Positions 56,621-64,000 of a DNA stretch of 64,000 nt are shown here, one piece after another. The stretch is from an uncultured Clostridia bacterium (GTDB lineage: Bacteria > Bacillota > Clostridia > Christensenellales > Borkfalkiaceae). The stretch is from assembly GCA_944363645.1 (NCBI GenBank), contig CALVUR010000001.1:124001-188000 (forward strand), in the 5' to 3' direction. The notes under the pieces are model-generated. The model searched no databases. It was not told where the DNA came from and was given only the letters and a program-made list of their open reading frames with translations. The translations under genes were made by a program, and so were the position numbers. The stretch's first letter is position 1, and each line of letters begins with the position of its first letter.

Positions 56621-57661
56621 TTAATCAACATAGATTTTTTTGTTTTGGCTGCCGAGCGAACATAAAAGTTGGTAAATGGACATTTTTTGAAGGCTTGCCA
56701 AATCTAAAAAGTCGGCTTTACTATCAAGCAGGGTAACTGTTTCACCAACCTGAAAATTGTTGTTTAAAATATCCACAAAGCAATGGTTCATACAAACTTT
56801 GCCAACGACTTTAAAACTTTGACCTTTAATTTTTACGCTAAATGCGTTGTTTGGTGGACAAAAACCGTTAGCATACCCCACCGGAAGGACCGCAACGTGG
56901 GTATCGTCAGCAAATTTATGTACACCGTCATAACCGATTTTATCGCCCTTTTTGACATGTAAAATATGGTCGATTTGGGTTTTAAAGGTAAAAAGTGGCA
57001 ATGCGTTTTCATTGCCGAAGCCATACAAAAACAAACCGCAACGGCAAAAATCTTGATTTATAAAATTATATTTTGAAGTTGCCGTTGTATTTGATAAGTG
57101 AATTGTCAATTTTTTGAAGTCAAAAACCGACTTTAAAGTGTTAAATAAATTGTACTGATAAAGGGTAAAATCTTTGTCGTCTGCGGATGAAAAGTGGGTG
57201 TATAAGCCCGTTATCGCAATATTTTTAAGATTTTTGACTTTACAAATTTCCAAAAAACCTTCACGTATATCAAAGCCAAAGCGGTGCATACCTGTATCAA
57301 TTTTTAAGTGGACTTTTACCCTTTTATTTAGCCTTTTTGCGACTTCATTCAACCTATTTGCAAAGCAAAGTGAAAAGCAACTTTGTGTAATGTCATACCT
57401 TATTAAATCGCAAATATTATTAGGGTTTGTGTAGCCCATAATGAGCACATCCCCCACTATGTCATTAGTTTTTAGCGTAATTGCCTCGCCCAAACTGCTG
57501 ACGGCAAAAAATTTTGCGCCCATACTTTGATATAGTTTACTTAAACTTACCATACCATGACCGTAGGCATCCTTTTTGACAACACAAATTGGGGTTTTGA
57601 TATTACTTAAAACATTATAGTTATGCCGTGCATTTTTTAAATTTACCGATAAATAAGTCAT
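56621..57661 (-). CDS. alr: Alanine racemase
   Basis: 346 residues. PLP enzyme making D-Ala for peptidoglycan. PLP lysine in ICVVKKDAYGHGMVS (Lys29), KIDTGMHRFGF, GLYTHFSSAD, and the second catalytic Tyr in KIGYDGVHKF of the C-terminal beta domain. Shorter than many homologues (360-390) but all sites are present. The conserved GLYTHFSS segment is encoded by DNA matching the dispersed motif. A terminator upstream separates it from the phage-like module. Confidence 0.93.
   Translation of the reverse strand: MTYLSVNLKNARHNYNVLSNIKTPICVVKKDAYGHGMVSLSKLYQSMGAKFFAVSSLGEAITLKTNDIVGDVLIMGYTNPNNICDLIRYDITQSCFSLCFANRLNEVAKRLNKRVKVHLKIDTGMHRFGFDIREGFLEICKVKNLKNIAITGLYTHFSSADDKDFTLYQYNLFNTLKSVFDFKKLTIHLSNTTATSKYNFINQDFCRCGLFLYGFGNENALPLFTFKTQIDHILHVKKGDKIGYDGVHKFADDTHVAVLPVGYANGFCPPNNAFSVKIKGQSFKVVGKVCMNHCFVDILNNNFQVGETVTLLDSKADFLDLASLQKMSIYQLLCSLGSQNKKIYVD
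57190..57216 (+). repeat. Dispersed 27-bp motif, copy 7 (inside alr)
   Basis: Two differences in the core (GGGTGTATAAG). It coincides with codons of the conserved alanine racemase segment ITGLYTHFS, so this copy cannot be a simple insertion. Confidence 0.7.
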
Positions 57662-57707
57662 AAATTACCCTTTTATTTTAATGTATGCCCATCCCCTTTT
57701 TAATATA

Positions 57708-57750
57708 ATAAAAGCCGTGTAAAAACTAATTTACACGGCTAAATTTTTTA
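57708..57750. terminator. Terminator between the phage-like module and alr
   Basis: AGCCGTGTAAA (57713-57723) and TTTACACGGCT (57730-57740), perfect 11-bp stem; TTTTATTAT follows on the minus strand and AAATTTTTT on the plus strand. Confidence 0.8.
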
Positions 57751-57751
57751 T

Positions 57752-57778
57752 AAAAGTGGGGCTATAAGCCGATTATCG
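57752..57778 (+). repeat. Dispersed 27-bp motif, copy 8
   Basis: Intergenic, core with GATTATC for CGTTATC. Here AAAAGTGG at the left end and CCACTTTT just after the right end (to 57786) form a perfect 8-bp terminal inverted repeat. Confidence 0.85.
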
Positions 57779-57786
57779 CCACTTTT

Positions 57787-58641
57787 TTATTGTTTTTGGG
57801 CAAAAGTTTTTTGTAATAAATCTAAAACGTAATCATAATATTTACCTAAATATTCTTTAAGGGAATCATTGGTTTTATATAAATCGATTGCTTCTTCCAT
57901 ATCAAACTGCATATAGTCATTTAAGACTTCTTCAATACGCCTTTTTGTTTCACCCGTTATTTTATCGGGATCGATATGGGTACTCGGATCAATGCCATTT
58001 TGCTCGTAATATTCTGGCGGATAATACAAATCTAAAGTGTTATTATACTTTATCACTTCGTTTAGTTTGTCATCACGCTCTTTTTTGAGTTCGTGAAGTC
58101 TTAAATTTACTGCGTTTGCGTAATTTTCGTTTATTTTGGAAATTTCTTTACCTAAATCTGATTCTAACTCTTCAATTTGACGGTTTAAACTTTGTATTAC
58201 CTTATCACGCTCTGAATCAATAGTATTTAGGGCGTTAAGTTTTTCACTTTCAAGTTCTTTAAGCCCACCTATTGCCATACTTGAACGCTGAATGCCACGC
58301 TTTAGGGCTTGATTTTCCAAATTAGATTGGGCGTTTTGATAAGCCAAATTTGCGCTTTCTTTACGCTTATCTGCGCTTTCATTTTGCTCGTTAATCGACC
58401 TATAGAGCGACTTTTTGTCTTTTTCAGTTTGATCTATGGTGTCTTGGATTTTTTGGTTTTTGCCCGTTTCATAGGTAGATTGTGCGACCTTTAAAAGTTC
58501 GTCATCGCTGGGTGGATTGTATGTAAGTGGTCTTGTTAAATCAATACCGCCGACATAGATTTTATCCTTTCTTTTTTTGGTTTCGCCACTGCCTTCGTCT
58601 TTGACCTGTTCATAACGGTCTTTGTTATCAATTTTTAACAT
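57787..58641 (-). CDS. Coiled-coil protein of the phage-like module
   Basis: 284 residues, not recognised. Residues 55-200 are strongly helical and charged, mostly coiled coil (SERDKVIQSLNRQIEELESDLGKEISKINENY), after a basic N-terminus. The C-terminal third contains YYPPEYYEQNGIDPSTHIDPDK and a helical end. No membrane segment. Last gene of the module, just before a terminator. Could be a tail fibre or internal virion protein; nothing proves it. Confidence 0.7.
   Translation of the reverse strand: MLKIDNKDRYEQVKDEGSGETKKRKDKIYVGGIDLTRPLTYNPPSDDELLKVAQSTYETGKNQKIQDTIDQTEKDKKSLYRSINEQNESADKRKESANLAYQNAQSNLENQALKRGIQRSSMAIGGLKELESEKLNALNTIDSERDKVIQSLNRQIEELESDLGKEISKINENYANAVNLRLHELKKERDDKLNEVIKYNNTLDLYYPPEYYEQNGIDPSTHIDPDKITGETKRRIEEVLNDYMQFDMEEAIDLYKTNDSLKEYLGKYYDYVLDLLQKTFAQKQ
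58389..58415 (-). repeat. Dispersed motif, weak variant in the coiled-coil gene
   Basis: AAAAGTCGCTCTATAGG then TCGATTAACG: same layout but only about two thirds identity. May be chance. Confidence 0.3.
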
Positions 58642-58650
58642 ACTTTCTCC

Positions 58651-58866
58651 TTAAATAATTTCGAGTACACTGTTTGTCCTTACCAAGTTTTTATCATGAG
58701 TAATGCTTGTAAGTTCGTTGCCAAAGCCAATTAAACTTTCTTTAGATAAAACATTTTCTAATGTCCTTTGATAGATTTTGTTTGCCGTTTGGCGGTAAAT
58801 AATAAGGTTGCCATCTTTACTATCAAGCCTAAAATTTACGCCACGACCGATTGCGTATTTTGTCAT
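58651..58866 (-). CDS. Small hypothetical protein of the phage-like module
   Basis: 71 residues from the ATG at 58866 (MTKYAIGRGVNFRLDSKDGN), which has AAGGTG upstream. No recognised domain; mixed charge, no membrane segment. Lies 9 bp from the coiled-coil gene and 38 bp from the next gene, so it belongs to the same transcript. Confidence 0.6.
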   Translation of the reverse strand: MTKYAIGRGVNFRLDSKDGNLIIYRQTANKIYQRTLENVLSKESLIGFGNELTSITHDKNLVRTNSVLEII

Positions 58867-58903
58867 AATTATCACCTTAAGGTCTTAAATTTTTTTAGGG
58901 AAA

Positions 58904-59743
58904 CTAATATACGTATAGGGTTGCCGTCCTATCGTAACCGATAACTATGACCGCATTCAAGGTTGTTTCGCCGATAACTTTGTAAGCATTTTTTATGCCC
59001 GTATTTAAAATTACCGTGCCGTCTAACAAAAGTTCTACACTATAAACATTTTTATCTTTAACGTAGTATGCACCATAGCCGTCCCCTATTTTTGAACCAC
59101 TTACGCAAGTAACATTTTTATCGATAAAGATTTTTTCGCCCATTAAATTGTTTGTTGTGTCATAATTTTGCGCGAAAAGATTGTTATCTTTATCCGTATA
59201 CAAAACGTACAAATTGTCGCCGTGTGGCGTGATGGTTGCGAAGTTTACGCTTAAATTTTGCATACATATAAGGGTGTCGCTGTCAACCTTATAAAGATTT
59301 GCCGTCTTTTTAAAGCCGTCGAAAAACATAATATAGGGTGATGAAAGATTTACTTTTGTCATTAAACTGTTATCTTCCAAATAATCGACATAGCCAAAAA
59401 CGGTAAGCCTTTTTTCGCTTAAATTTTCCGTAGATATAAATTCTAAAGTGTTGTCGCCTTGAGATAAACTTGCGCAAACCTTTAAATGGTTTTCACCCGA
59501 TTTTGCCGTAAAATTTTTTAAATTTACGCCGTTTAACTTAACCAAAACTTTTTGCGTATCGGTTGAGGTAAAATCAAAATTTATATGCGCCATGCTTTCG
59601 ATTTTACAATTAAATGCAGTTTTAAAGTTTGGTCCGTCCCCTAAGTTATCGGCGTCGTAAAAAATTAAAGCTGTAAAGTGCGGGTGCAATTTATCTTCTA
59701 ACGTGCGTACCCTTCTATCTAAATTTTCCAAACTGTTTTGCAT
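58904..59743 (-). CDS. Beta-rich hypothetical protein of the phage-like module
   Basis: 279 residues, not recognised. Begins with a short coiled coil (MQNSLENLDRRVRTLEDKL), then an apparently beta-sandwich region (KVLVKLNGVNLKNFT ... ASLSQGDNTLEFIS) and strand repeats ending VIVIGYDRTATLYVY. The design, trimerising coil plus beta domains, resembles phage baseplate or fibre proteins. Start has GGTG at short distance. Seven bases from the upstream gene. Confidence 0.65.
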   Translation of the reverse strand: MQNSLENLDRRVRTLEDKLHPHFTALIFYDADNLGDGPNFKTAFNCKIESMAHINFDFTSTDTQKVLVKLNGVNLKNFTAKSGENHLKVCASLSQGDNTLEFISTENLSEKRLTVFGYVDYLEDNSLMTKVNLSSPYIMFFDGFKKTANLYKVDSDTLICMQNLSVNFATITPHGDNLYVLYTDKDNNLFAQNYDTTNNLMGEKIFIDKNVTCVSGSKIGDGYGAYYVKDKNVYSVELLLDGTVILNTGIKNAYKVIGETTLNAVIVIGYDRTATLYVY

Positions 59744-59750
59744 ACTTCAC

Positions 59751-61181
59751 CTATAAATACTGAATTTCAAGCAAGACTTTTGATATTTCGGCGTTGCGAC
59801 TTTGCGATTTTATGGTAATTTGAAAGGTGTTGCCTTTAACCATTACGGGTTTTTTCTGCCTAAACTTGCTTCCGGAAAATGTTATCACTTGTTTTGAGAT
59901 GTCGCTTTCGACTTCCACCCTTATATCGCTTCTTGTATAAAGACTTATGTACGACAGCGTTTTTTCGTAAAACACGTTGTAATCGGTTTTGTTGGACTTC
60001 CAAATTTTTGTAAGCGGTATACCGAACTTATTACCGCTGTTATCGAGCATGCCTAATTGGTTGTAACCTTCGATTAAGGTTGCCAAAAAGGAAAACTGTG
60101 CGCCTTCGATTTTTTCAAGGTCGTAACAGTTTAAGCCCTTTGCTAAGTAAAATTCATGCGTGCCTAAGTCGTAACACACCATCATTTTTGCGTGGTCGCC
60201 GTCGATGTTTAAATTTACCGATGCGTAAAATTTGCCGTTGTGGTAAATTGCAGAGATGTCTTCATTATCGATGCCGATAAGGTATTTATCAAGTTCACGC
60301 ATGATTCTCACCGACGAAGAGCCGTCAAACCGATAAAAGCCGTCTTCTGCCAAATAGATAACATATTTACCGCACTCTGTACAAGAATTGCGGATGATTC
60401 TGCCAGAGTTTACAAACAAACTGTCGGCGGTCATTTCAAGTTGGTTATTAAATGCGGTTATCCTAAAAATGCCGTAATTTGCAAAGGCGTAAAGATAGCC
60501 ACCAAAACTTATAACCTTTAAAAGTCTGCCTGCCTTTGTCCTAAAATCGATAAAGCCGGCTTCGTTTAAATTTACATTCCAATTTGTAGGGTCAAAGGTT
60601 TTTGAAAACCAAAGTTCTGTTTCGCTGTATCCGGTTGTTGCGTATAATCTTTCATTGTGTATACACATAGATGTTATAAGCGGTGCGTCAAAAGTTGTAA
60701 CCTTTTCACCGTTATAAACATATAGCACGCCGTCTGTGGAAAACAAAATTACGTCTTCACCATTTAGCCGATAATTGACATAAAAGGGCGTTTTTGAAAA
60801 GTTTAAATTTTCAATTTTCACCATTTTATTTGTGCCTAAATAAATGTGCCATTCGTAAACTTCGCCGTTTGAAAAAAGCACTAATATTCTGTCGTCGTTT
60901 TTAAAGTTTATCTCGTCATAACGCTTATAATAAAATATCTTTTTAGGAATTAAGCCATCGGGCATTTTTGCAACAAAGTGGTTGTTGTCAAACAAGATTT
61001 CAAGTTGTTTAACGCCCACACCACATTTAAGCGCACCTGATGAATAGTCAAAGTTATAAGTGGTTTCCGCCAAGGTGTTTTTGCCTAAATGTCCGTCTAT
61101 TAGCCCGTTAACGGCATTATTGAAGTCAAACAAATCTATTTTTTTACCATAGATTGAACCTGTTTTAAAGTTTTCATACAT
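59751..61181 (-). CDS. Predicted beta-propeller phage tail/stabilisation-like protein
   Basis: 476 residues from ATG 61181, which overlaps the previous stop as TGATG. Recurrent blade-like segments (RILVLFSNGEVYEWHI, VILFSTDGVLYVYNGEKV, YGIFRITAFNNQL, KYVIYLAEDGFYRFDGSS, KMMVCYDLGTHEFY) suggest a beta-propeller as in phage head-closure/stabilisation proteins of podovirus-like particles. No enzyme motif. Assignment is by repeat pattern and neighbourhood. Confidence 0.65.
   Translation of the reverse strand: MYENFKTGSIYGKKIDLFDFNNAVNGLIDGHLGKNTLAETTYNFDYSSGALKCGVGVKQLEILFDNNHFVAKMPDGLIPKKIFYYKRYDEINFKNDDRILVLFSNGEVYEWHIYLGTNKMVKIENLNFSKTPFYVNYRLNGEDVILFSTDGVLYVYNGEKVTTFDAPLITSMCIHNERLYATTGYSETELWFSKTFDPTNWNVNLNEAGFIDFRTKAGRLLKVISFGGYLYAFANYGIFRITAFNNQLEMTADSLFVNSGRIIRNSCTECGKYVIYLAEDGFYRFDGSSSVRIMRELDKYLIGIDNEDISAIYHNGKFYASVNLNIDGDHAKMMVCYDLGTHEFYLAKGLNCYDLEKIEGAQFSFLATLIEGYNQLGMLDNSGNKFGIPLTKIWKSNKTDYNVFYEKTLSYISLYTRSDIRVEVESDISKQVITFSGSKFRQKKPVMVKGNTFQITIKSQSRNAEISKVLLEIQYL
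61087..61113 (+). repeat. Dispersed motif, variant in the propeller gene
   Basis: AAATGTCCGTCTATTAGCC then CGTTAACG, read as VNGLIDGHL. Same CCG-type left half as the copy at 29595. Tentative. Confidence 0.4.
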
Positions 61182-61753
61182 CAATACCAACCCCTTGCTT
61201 TTACTTTTTTAACCTTTCTTTTTAAAAGAGCGTTTTGAAGTGATTTTGTGTATCTATCACGCCATAAAAGGGCTTGTTCGAACATACCTTTATTTAAAAG
61301 CATTTCACTGACAACACCTTCTGCGATAATACGCTTTGTGATTAGCGAATTCTCGTACTCGCAATGCTCTTTTAAGTCTGTTTTTGGCATATACAAATAG
61401 CAATATTTGACCGTACACGTGTTGCCGTCTGTAACAAAATAAGTCGGGAAAACTTTAAAATTTAGCGGAATAACCGACCTATAGACCGACTTTATCTCGA
61501 TCGGGACTTTTTTAAAGTCCTTATAATAAAACTTATTTGTATCGCTTTTTAATTCTTCAGTAAATGTGAGCGGAAGGTATTCTTCACTGAGTTCTTGAAT
61601 AGTAATGTTATAGCATTTTAGTAGTTTATCAACTTCTTCTTTTTCTTCTTTACTAAATGGCGTATCATCTTTTAAATGCTGGTCGATTTTATTAGATAAC
61701 TTTTCGTCGCCAAGTAAAAATGCCGAAGTTGATAAAATGTTACCAACGGTCAT
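61181..61753 (-). CDS. Phage head-tail connector-like protein
   Basis: 190 residues. Follows the capsid gene, begins MTVGNILSTSAFLLGDEKL and continues with helical segments (EEVDKLLKCYNITIQELSEEYLPL), a pattern shared by head-completion/tail-adaptor proteins (TVxNxxxxAaxLLG...). C-terminus is strongly basic (LLKRKVKKVKARGW). Its size and position one gene after the capsid support a connector role. Evidence is positional plus pattern. Confidence 0.6.
   Translation of the reverse strand: MTVGNILSTSAFLLGDEKLSNKIDQHLKDDTPFSKEEKEEVDKLLKCYNITIQELSEEYLPLTFTEELKSDTNKFYYKDFKKVPIEIKSVYRSVIPLNFKVFPTYFVTDGNTCTVKYCYLYMPKTDLKEHCEYENSLITKRIIAEGVVSEMLLNKGMFEQALLWRDRYTKSLQNALLKRKVKKVKARGWY
61468..61494 (-). 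repeat. Dispersed motif, weak variant in the connector-like gene
   Basis: TAAAGTCGGTCTATAGG then TCGGTTATTCC; same layout, low identity. May be chance. Confidence 0.3.
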
Positions 61754-61776
61754 AAATTACCCCCTTGTATTTGTTG

Positions 61777-61802
61777 CGCTGTCCAGAAAAATCTGGACAG
61801 CG
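61777..61802 (-). other. Strong hairpin directly after the capsid gene
   Basis: CGCTGTCCAGA (61777-61787) and TCTGGACAGCG (61792-61802), perfect 11-bp GC-rich stem. No T-run follows on the minus strand, so an mRNA-stabilising or processing hairpin is more likely than a terminator; the capsid message would be protected at its 3' end. Confidence 0.75.
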
Positions 61803-61812
61803 TGTTATTTTT

Positions 61813-62982
61813 TTAAGCTTCGGTAATGCCGGTAAGCATTGCTTGACCGCATGGCCTTGTACAAACTAAATCTGCATATTTTACAAGAGTTGCTGAATAA
61901 GTTGGTGTGCCGGGTACTTGCTTTAAAACCTTGCCATCTTCGCCTTCTAACCACTTCCAATCGCAAAGTTGGTGAAGTGTGAAGTCGTCTGTGTTTAATA
62001 AATACATAGTGCCTTCCGGGCAGAATCTATCCGATACAATGGGGATACCGTTATAAGAAATTGCTTTATAACCGCCCTTTAAATCCATAACATCAGTGTT
62101 TCTTCTGTATGTTGAAAGGTAGTTTTGGAACGCCCTTTTTACGCCAGAAGAGCAAACGATAAAGTTGATTTTTGAGCCTGAAGTTTCTTCTACAAAGTCG
62201 ATTGCTTTTTGAATTTCCGCTTCGCTGATTGCGCCAACGTCCTTTTTAATGTAAGGTACAAGCCACTTGTTTGTTGCCCTATTTAGGCCGTAGATATAAC
62301 CGGTGTCTTTAAAGATTGCCTTTAAGCCGGTGAGTTCTACGCCGTATGAGCCTTGGACGGTAATAAGGGAATTTGCCGGCACTAAACCTGTTAAGATTTT
62401 ACCGTCAACGGTGAATCTACTTGCTGACCTATCGATTGATGTGATACGTCTAACGCCGATGCCTTCGATAATGTCGCCACCTTCGTTTCTAAAATCAATA
62501 CTCATACCGACGGTTAAATTTTTAACGCTGTCAACAGTTACATCGTTATTTGCAACTTCGCTAACTGTTGCCAAAACGCCTGTGCCGTCGCCAAAGAGCA
62601 TTCTGCCAAAGTTAAATGAAGATGCTTTTACTAAACCTTCCATTTCGGCGTTAAGTAAGTTTACAAAAGAGCCAACATTGTTTTGTGATGCCCTGATTGC
62701 TTTGTCAGAGATACTGATTGTGCCGTACAAGTTTTTAAGTGTGGTGGTAAGTGTTTTATAGTTGTTACCGCCAGCGCTTGGAAGTTCTGCCGTTTCAAGC
62801 CCTGCGCCCACACCGCCGTTGATGCCGTATTGGACAAGCCTTTTAACTTCTTTACCCCAAACGTCTTGGGTTGATTGTTTGATTTTTGCAAGTAAAGGGT
62901 TTATTTCTGTGTTAATTTGCTCGGTAACCGGTCCTAAATAAACGGTCTTTAAAGCATTTTCAGCACTTGTTAATGTTACCAT
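61813..62982 (-). CDS. Phage major capsid protein (HK97-fold type)
   Basis: 389 residues. Features of major capsid proteins: N-terminal helix-rich arm (ENALKTVYLGPVTEQINTEINPLLAKI), GGVGAGLETAELPSAGG, repeated SLSD/SISDKAIRAS segment, SFNFGRMLFGDGTGVLATV (common in this capsid group), and a C-terminal half with VCSSGVKRAFQNYL and SYNGIPIVSDRFCPEGTMYLLNTDDFTLHQL, which is the typical end of such capsids. AAGGAG precedes the start. Structural protein that forms the icosahedral shell. The clearest phage hallmark in the module. Confidence 0.9.
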   Translation of the reverse strand: MVTLTSAENALKTVYLGPVTEQINTEINPLLAKIKQSTQDVWGKEVKRLVQYGINGGVGAGLETAELPSAGGNNYKTLTTTLKNLYGTISISDKAIRASQNNVGSFVNLLNAEMEGLVKASSFNFGRMLFGDGTGVLATVSEVANNDVTVDSVKNLTVGMSIDFRNEGGDIIEGIGVRRITSIDRSASRFTVDGKILTGLVPANSLITVQGSYGVELTGLKAIFKDTGYIYGLNRATNKWLVPYIKKDVGAISEAEIQKAIDFVEETSGSKINFIVCSSGVKRAFQNYLSTYRRNTDVMDLKGGYKAISYNGIPIVSDRFCPEGTMYLLNTDDFTLHQLCDWKWLEGEDGKVLKQVPGTPTYSATLVKYADLVCTRPCGQAMLTGITEA

Positions 62983-63008
62983 AATTTCTCCTTAATTATC
63001 TAAAATTT

Positions 63009-63995
63009 TTATTTGAATTTGATCATGTTTTTTGCCAAAGCACTTGCTTCGGCGATGGTTTTAGGTTTTACGGGCGGAATAACCGGTATAACACCGCCAC
63101 CGCCCATAAGCCCCGGTTTTTGCGCTTCCGCTTTTAAACTTAAAAGGTAATTTTTTATAATGTCATCTTTGATATTGTTTGGTAAATCTTGATAGTTTTC
63201 CCCTTCAATTTTTTGCGGAACGGAATTTTTTTCTTCGAGCAAAATGCTTATAAATGCATCTTGCAAATTGTTGAATGTAACCTGTCCATCTAAGATTTTT
63301 GCACCTATTTTTTGTGCGTACTTGGATGCACTTGGATGGCGGTTAAAAAATTCAAAAATTACGCCATTATTTTTCCCCACCAAAACATCGGCTTCAAGTT
63401 TTTCCATATCCAATTTATCTTCTAAATTTTCCCTTTCATCGCTCATATTTAAAGTTAAATTTTCTTGAGAATTTTCCGTGGTTGGCTGTACATTTTTTGT
63501 ACAGATAACGCCTTCTTTCGCAACGATTTTTTCGGGTTCTGAAGTAAAATTTTCACTTTGCATATTTTGATTTTGGGGGTTTATAAATTGCTTTTCTTCC
63601 TTAATTTGGGCAAAATTTTCGCTATCATTTTGAGATAAAATTATATCAATATTTTGTTTAATTTCATCGTCATTTTGAGTAGTTTTTTCTAAAATTTCGC
63701 CGTCTTTTTGGGCAATAAGTGGGGCTATAAGCCCATTATCGCCACTTTTTTCGTTTTCAAGTTGTTTAAGTTTTTCTTCCCCAACCAAACTTTTAAGCCA
63801 AATGTTTTCCCTTACTAACTTTTTATTTTGCTGACAACGCTTGGTAAATTCTGCTTGTAAAAAGCCGTACGCTTTACATAAAGATTCAACGTCTTTAAAC
63901 TTTTTTGTATTTGGCGACATGCTTTCGCCTTTTAACTTATCCGCCCCTGCGGTGTGCGAGGTTTCGCCATTATTTAAAAGATTATTTTGTTTCAT
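63009..63995 (-). CDS. Scaffold-like protein upstream of the capsid gene
   Basis: 328 residues; the frame reaches five bases from the window end, so it may extend upstream. Met26 (63920) with AAAGGCG before it is another possible start and begins KKFKDVESLCKAYGFLQAEFTKRCQ, a pattern common in capsid-adjacent proteins. The middle is a disordered Gln/Glu/Asn-rich segment, and the C-terminal 100 residues are helical, then Gly/Pro-rich (PGLMGGGGVIPVIPPVKPK). High charge, low complexity and position just before the capsid gene fit a scaffolding protein. A copy of the dispersed motif encodes GDNGLIAPL. Confidence 0.6.
   Translation of the reverse strand: MKQNNLLNNGETSHTAGADKLKGESMSPNTKKFKDVESLCKAYGFLQAEFTKRCQQNKKLVRENIWLKSLVGEEKLKQLENEKSGDNGLIAPLIAQKDGEILEKTTQNDDEIKQNIDIILSQNDSENFAQIKEEKQFINPQNQNMQSENFTSEPEKIVAKEGVICTKNVQPTTENSQENLTLNMSDERENLEDKLDMEKLEADVLVGKNNGVIFEFFNRHPSASKYAQKIGAKILDGQVTFNNLQDAFISILLEEKNSVPQKIEGENYQDLPNNIKDDIIKNYLLSLKAEAQKPGLMGGGGVIPVIPPVKPKTIAEASALAKNMIKFK
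63715..63741 (+). repeat. Dispersed 27-bp motif, copy 9 (inside scaffold-like gene)
   Basis: Exact left core GTGGGGCTATAAGCCC followed by ATTATCGCCACTTTTTT, the same 3' continuation as the copy at 57752. Shows that the phage-like module carries the host's motif. Confidence 0.85.
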
Positions 63996-64000
63996 TTTAT

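Overview
The window is an AT-rich stretch of a Gram-positive (Firmicutes/Clostridia-type) chromosome. Support for this comes from two tRNA-responsive T-box leaders, a large SRP RNA with an Alu domain, the ytxC-thrS pair, nrdR, DUF4364 and TSCPD proteins, a meso-DAP type MurE and consensus TTGACA-N17-TATAAT promoters. The gene mix looks like an uncultured gut clostridium, possibly Christensenellales-like; that placement is inference. Most genes lie on the minus strand. The standard genetic code is used.

Region 1 (1-5.9 kb) is the ruvC-ruvA-ruvB-queA-tgt-yajC run for Holliday-junction processing, queuosine tRNA modification and Sec-associated YajC, ending in a truncated TIGR04086-like membrane gene. 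The 700-bp gap at 5.8-6.5 kb holds a convincing small-RNA gene with its own promoter and terminator, and a second structured element. Region 2 (6.5-12.6 kb) is translation: YebC, a SpoU methyltransferase, L20, L35, IF3 (AUU start behind a terminator-bearing leader) and a T-box controlled threonyl-tRNA synthetase. Region 3 (12.6-24.6 kb) carries ytxC, a Ca2+-type P-ATPase, nrdR, lipoproteins, an HPr-like protein, a lipoprotein gene broken by two stops, DUF4364/TSCPD genes, a membrane/exported pair, and RNA-modifying enzymes. Region 4 (24.7-36.3 kb) has T-box controlled ileS of the eukaryote-like class, SRP RNA, a HAD nucleotidase, pyrG, tRNA-Pro(CGG), an ABC exporter with an acetyltransferase, and typA.

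Region 5 (36.6-53.0 kb) is a rearranged division and cell wall (dcw) cluster: mraZ, rsmH, ftsL-like, pbp, murE, mraY, murD, ftsW, murA, ftsQ, ftsA, ftsZ. It is the most unusual part. FtsZ is 1115 residues long because a 665-residue acidic plus coiled-coil extension precedes a complete FtsZ. FtsA ends without the usual membrane-targeting helix. The FtsL-like protein has a ~180-residue Tyr/Gln-rich cytoplasmic tail, echoing the Tyr/Gln/Gly-rich FtsZ C-terminal linker. Together these suggest a remodelled Z-ring anchoring system. Internal terminators split the cluster into three transcription segments.

Region 6 (53.0-57.7 kb) contains a 1.3-kb AT-rich gap with the mraZ promoter, then rpsT, fhs and alr. 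Region 7 (57.8-64 kb) is a compact phage-like virion module (scaffold-like, major capsid, connector-like, beta-rich tail-like proteins, coiled coil) that runs off the end of the window.

Across the whole window an approximately 27-bp motif (core GGGGCTATAAGCCCGTTA, A-run before, AT-rich after) recurs at least eleven times in both orientations. It occurs in intergenic spaces and inside reading frames, including the phage module. Its function is unknown.
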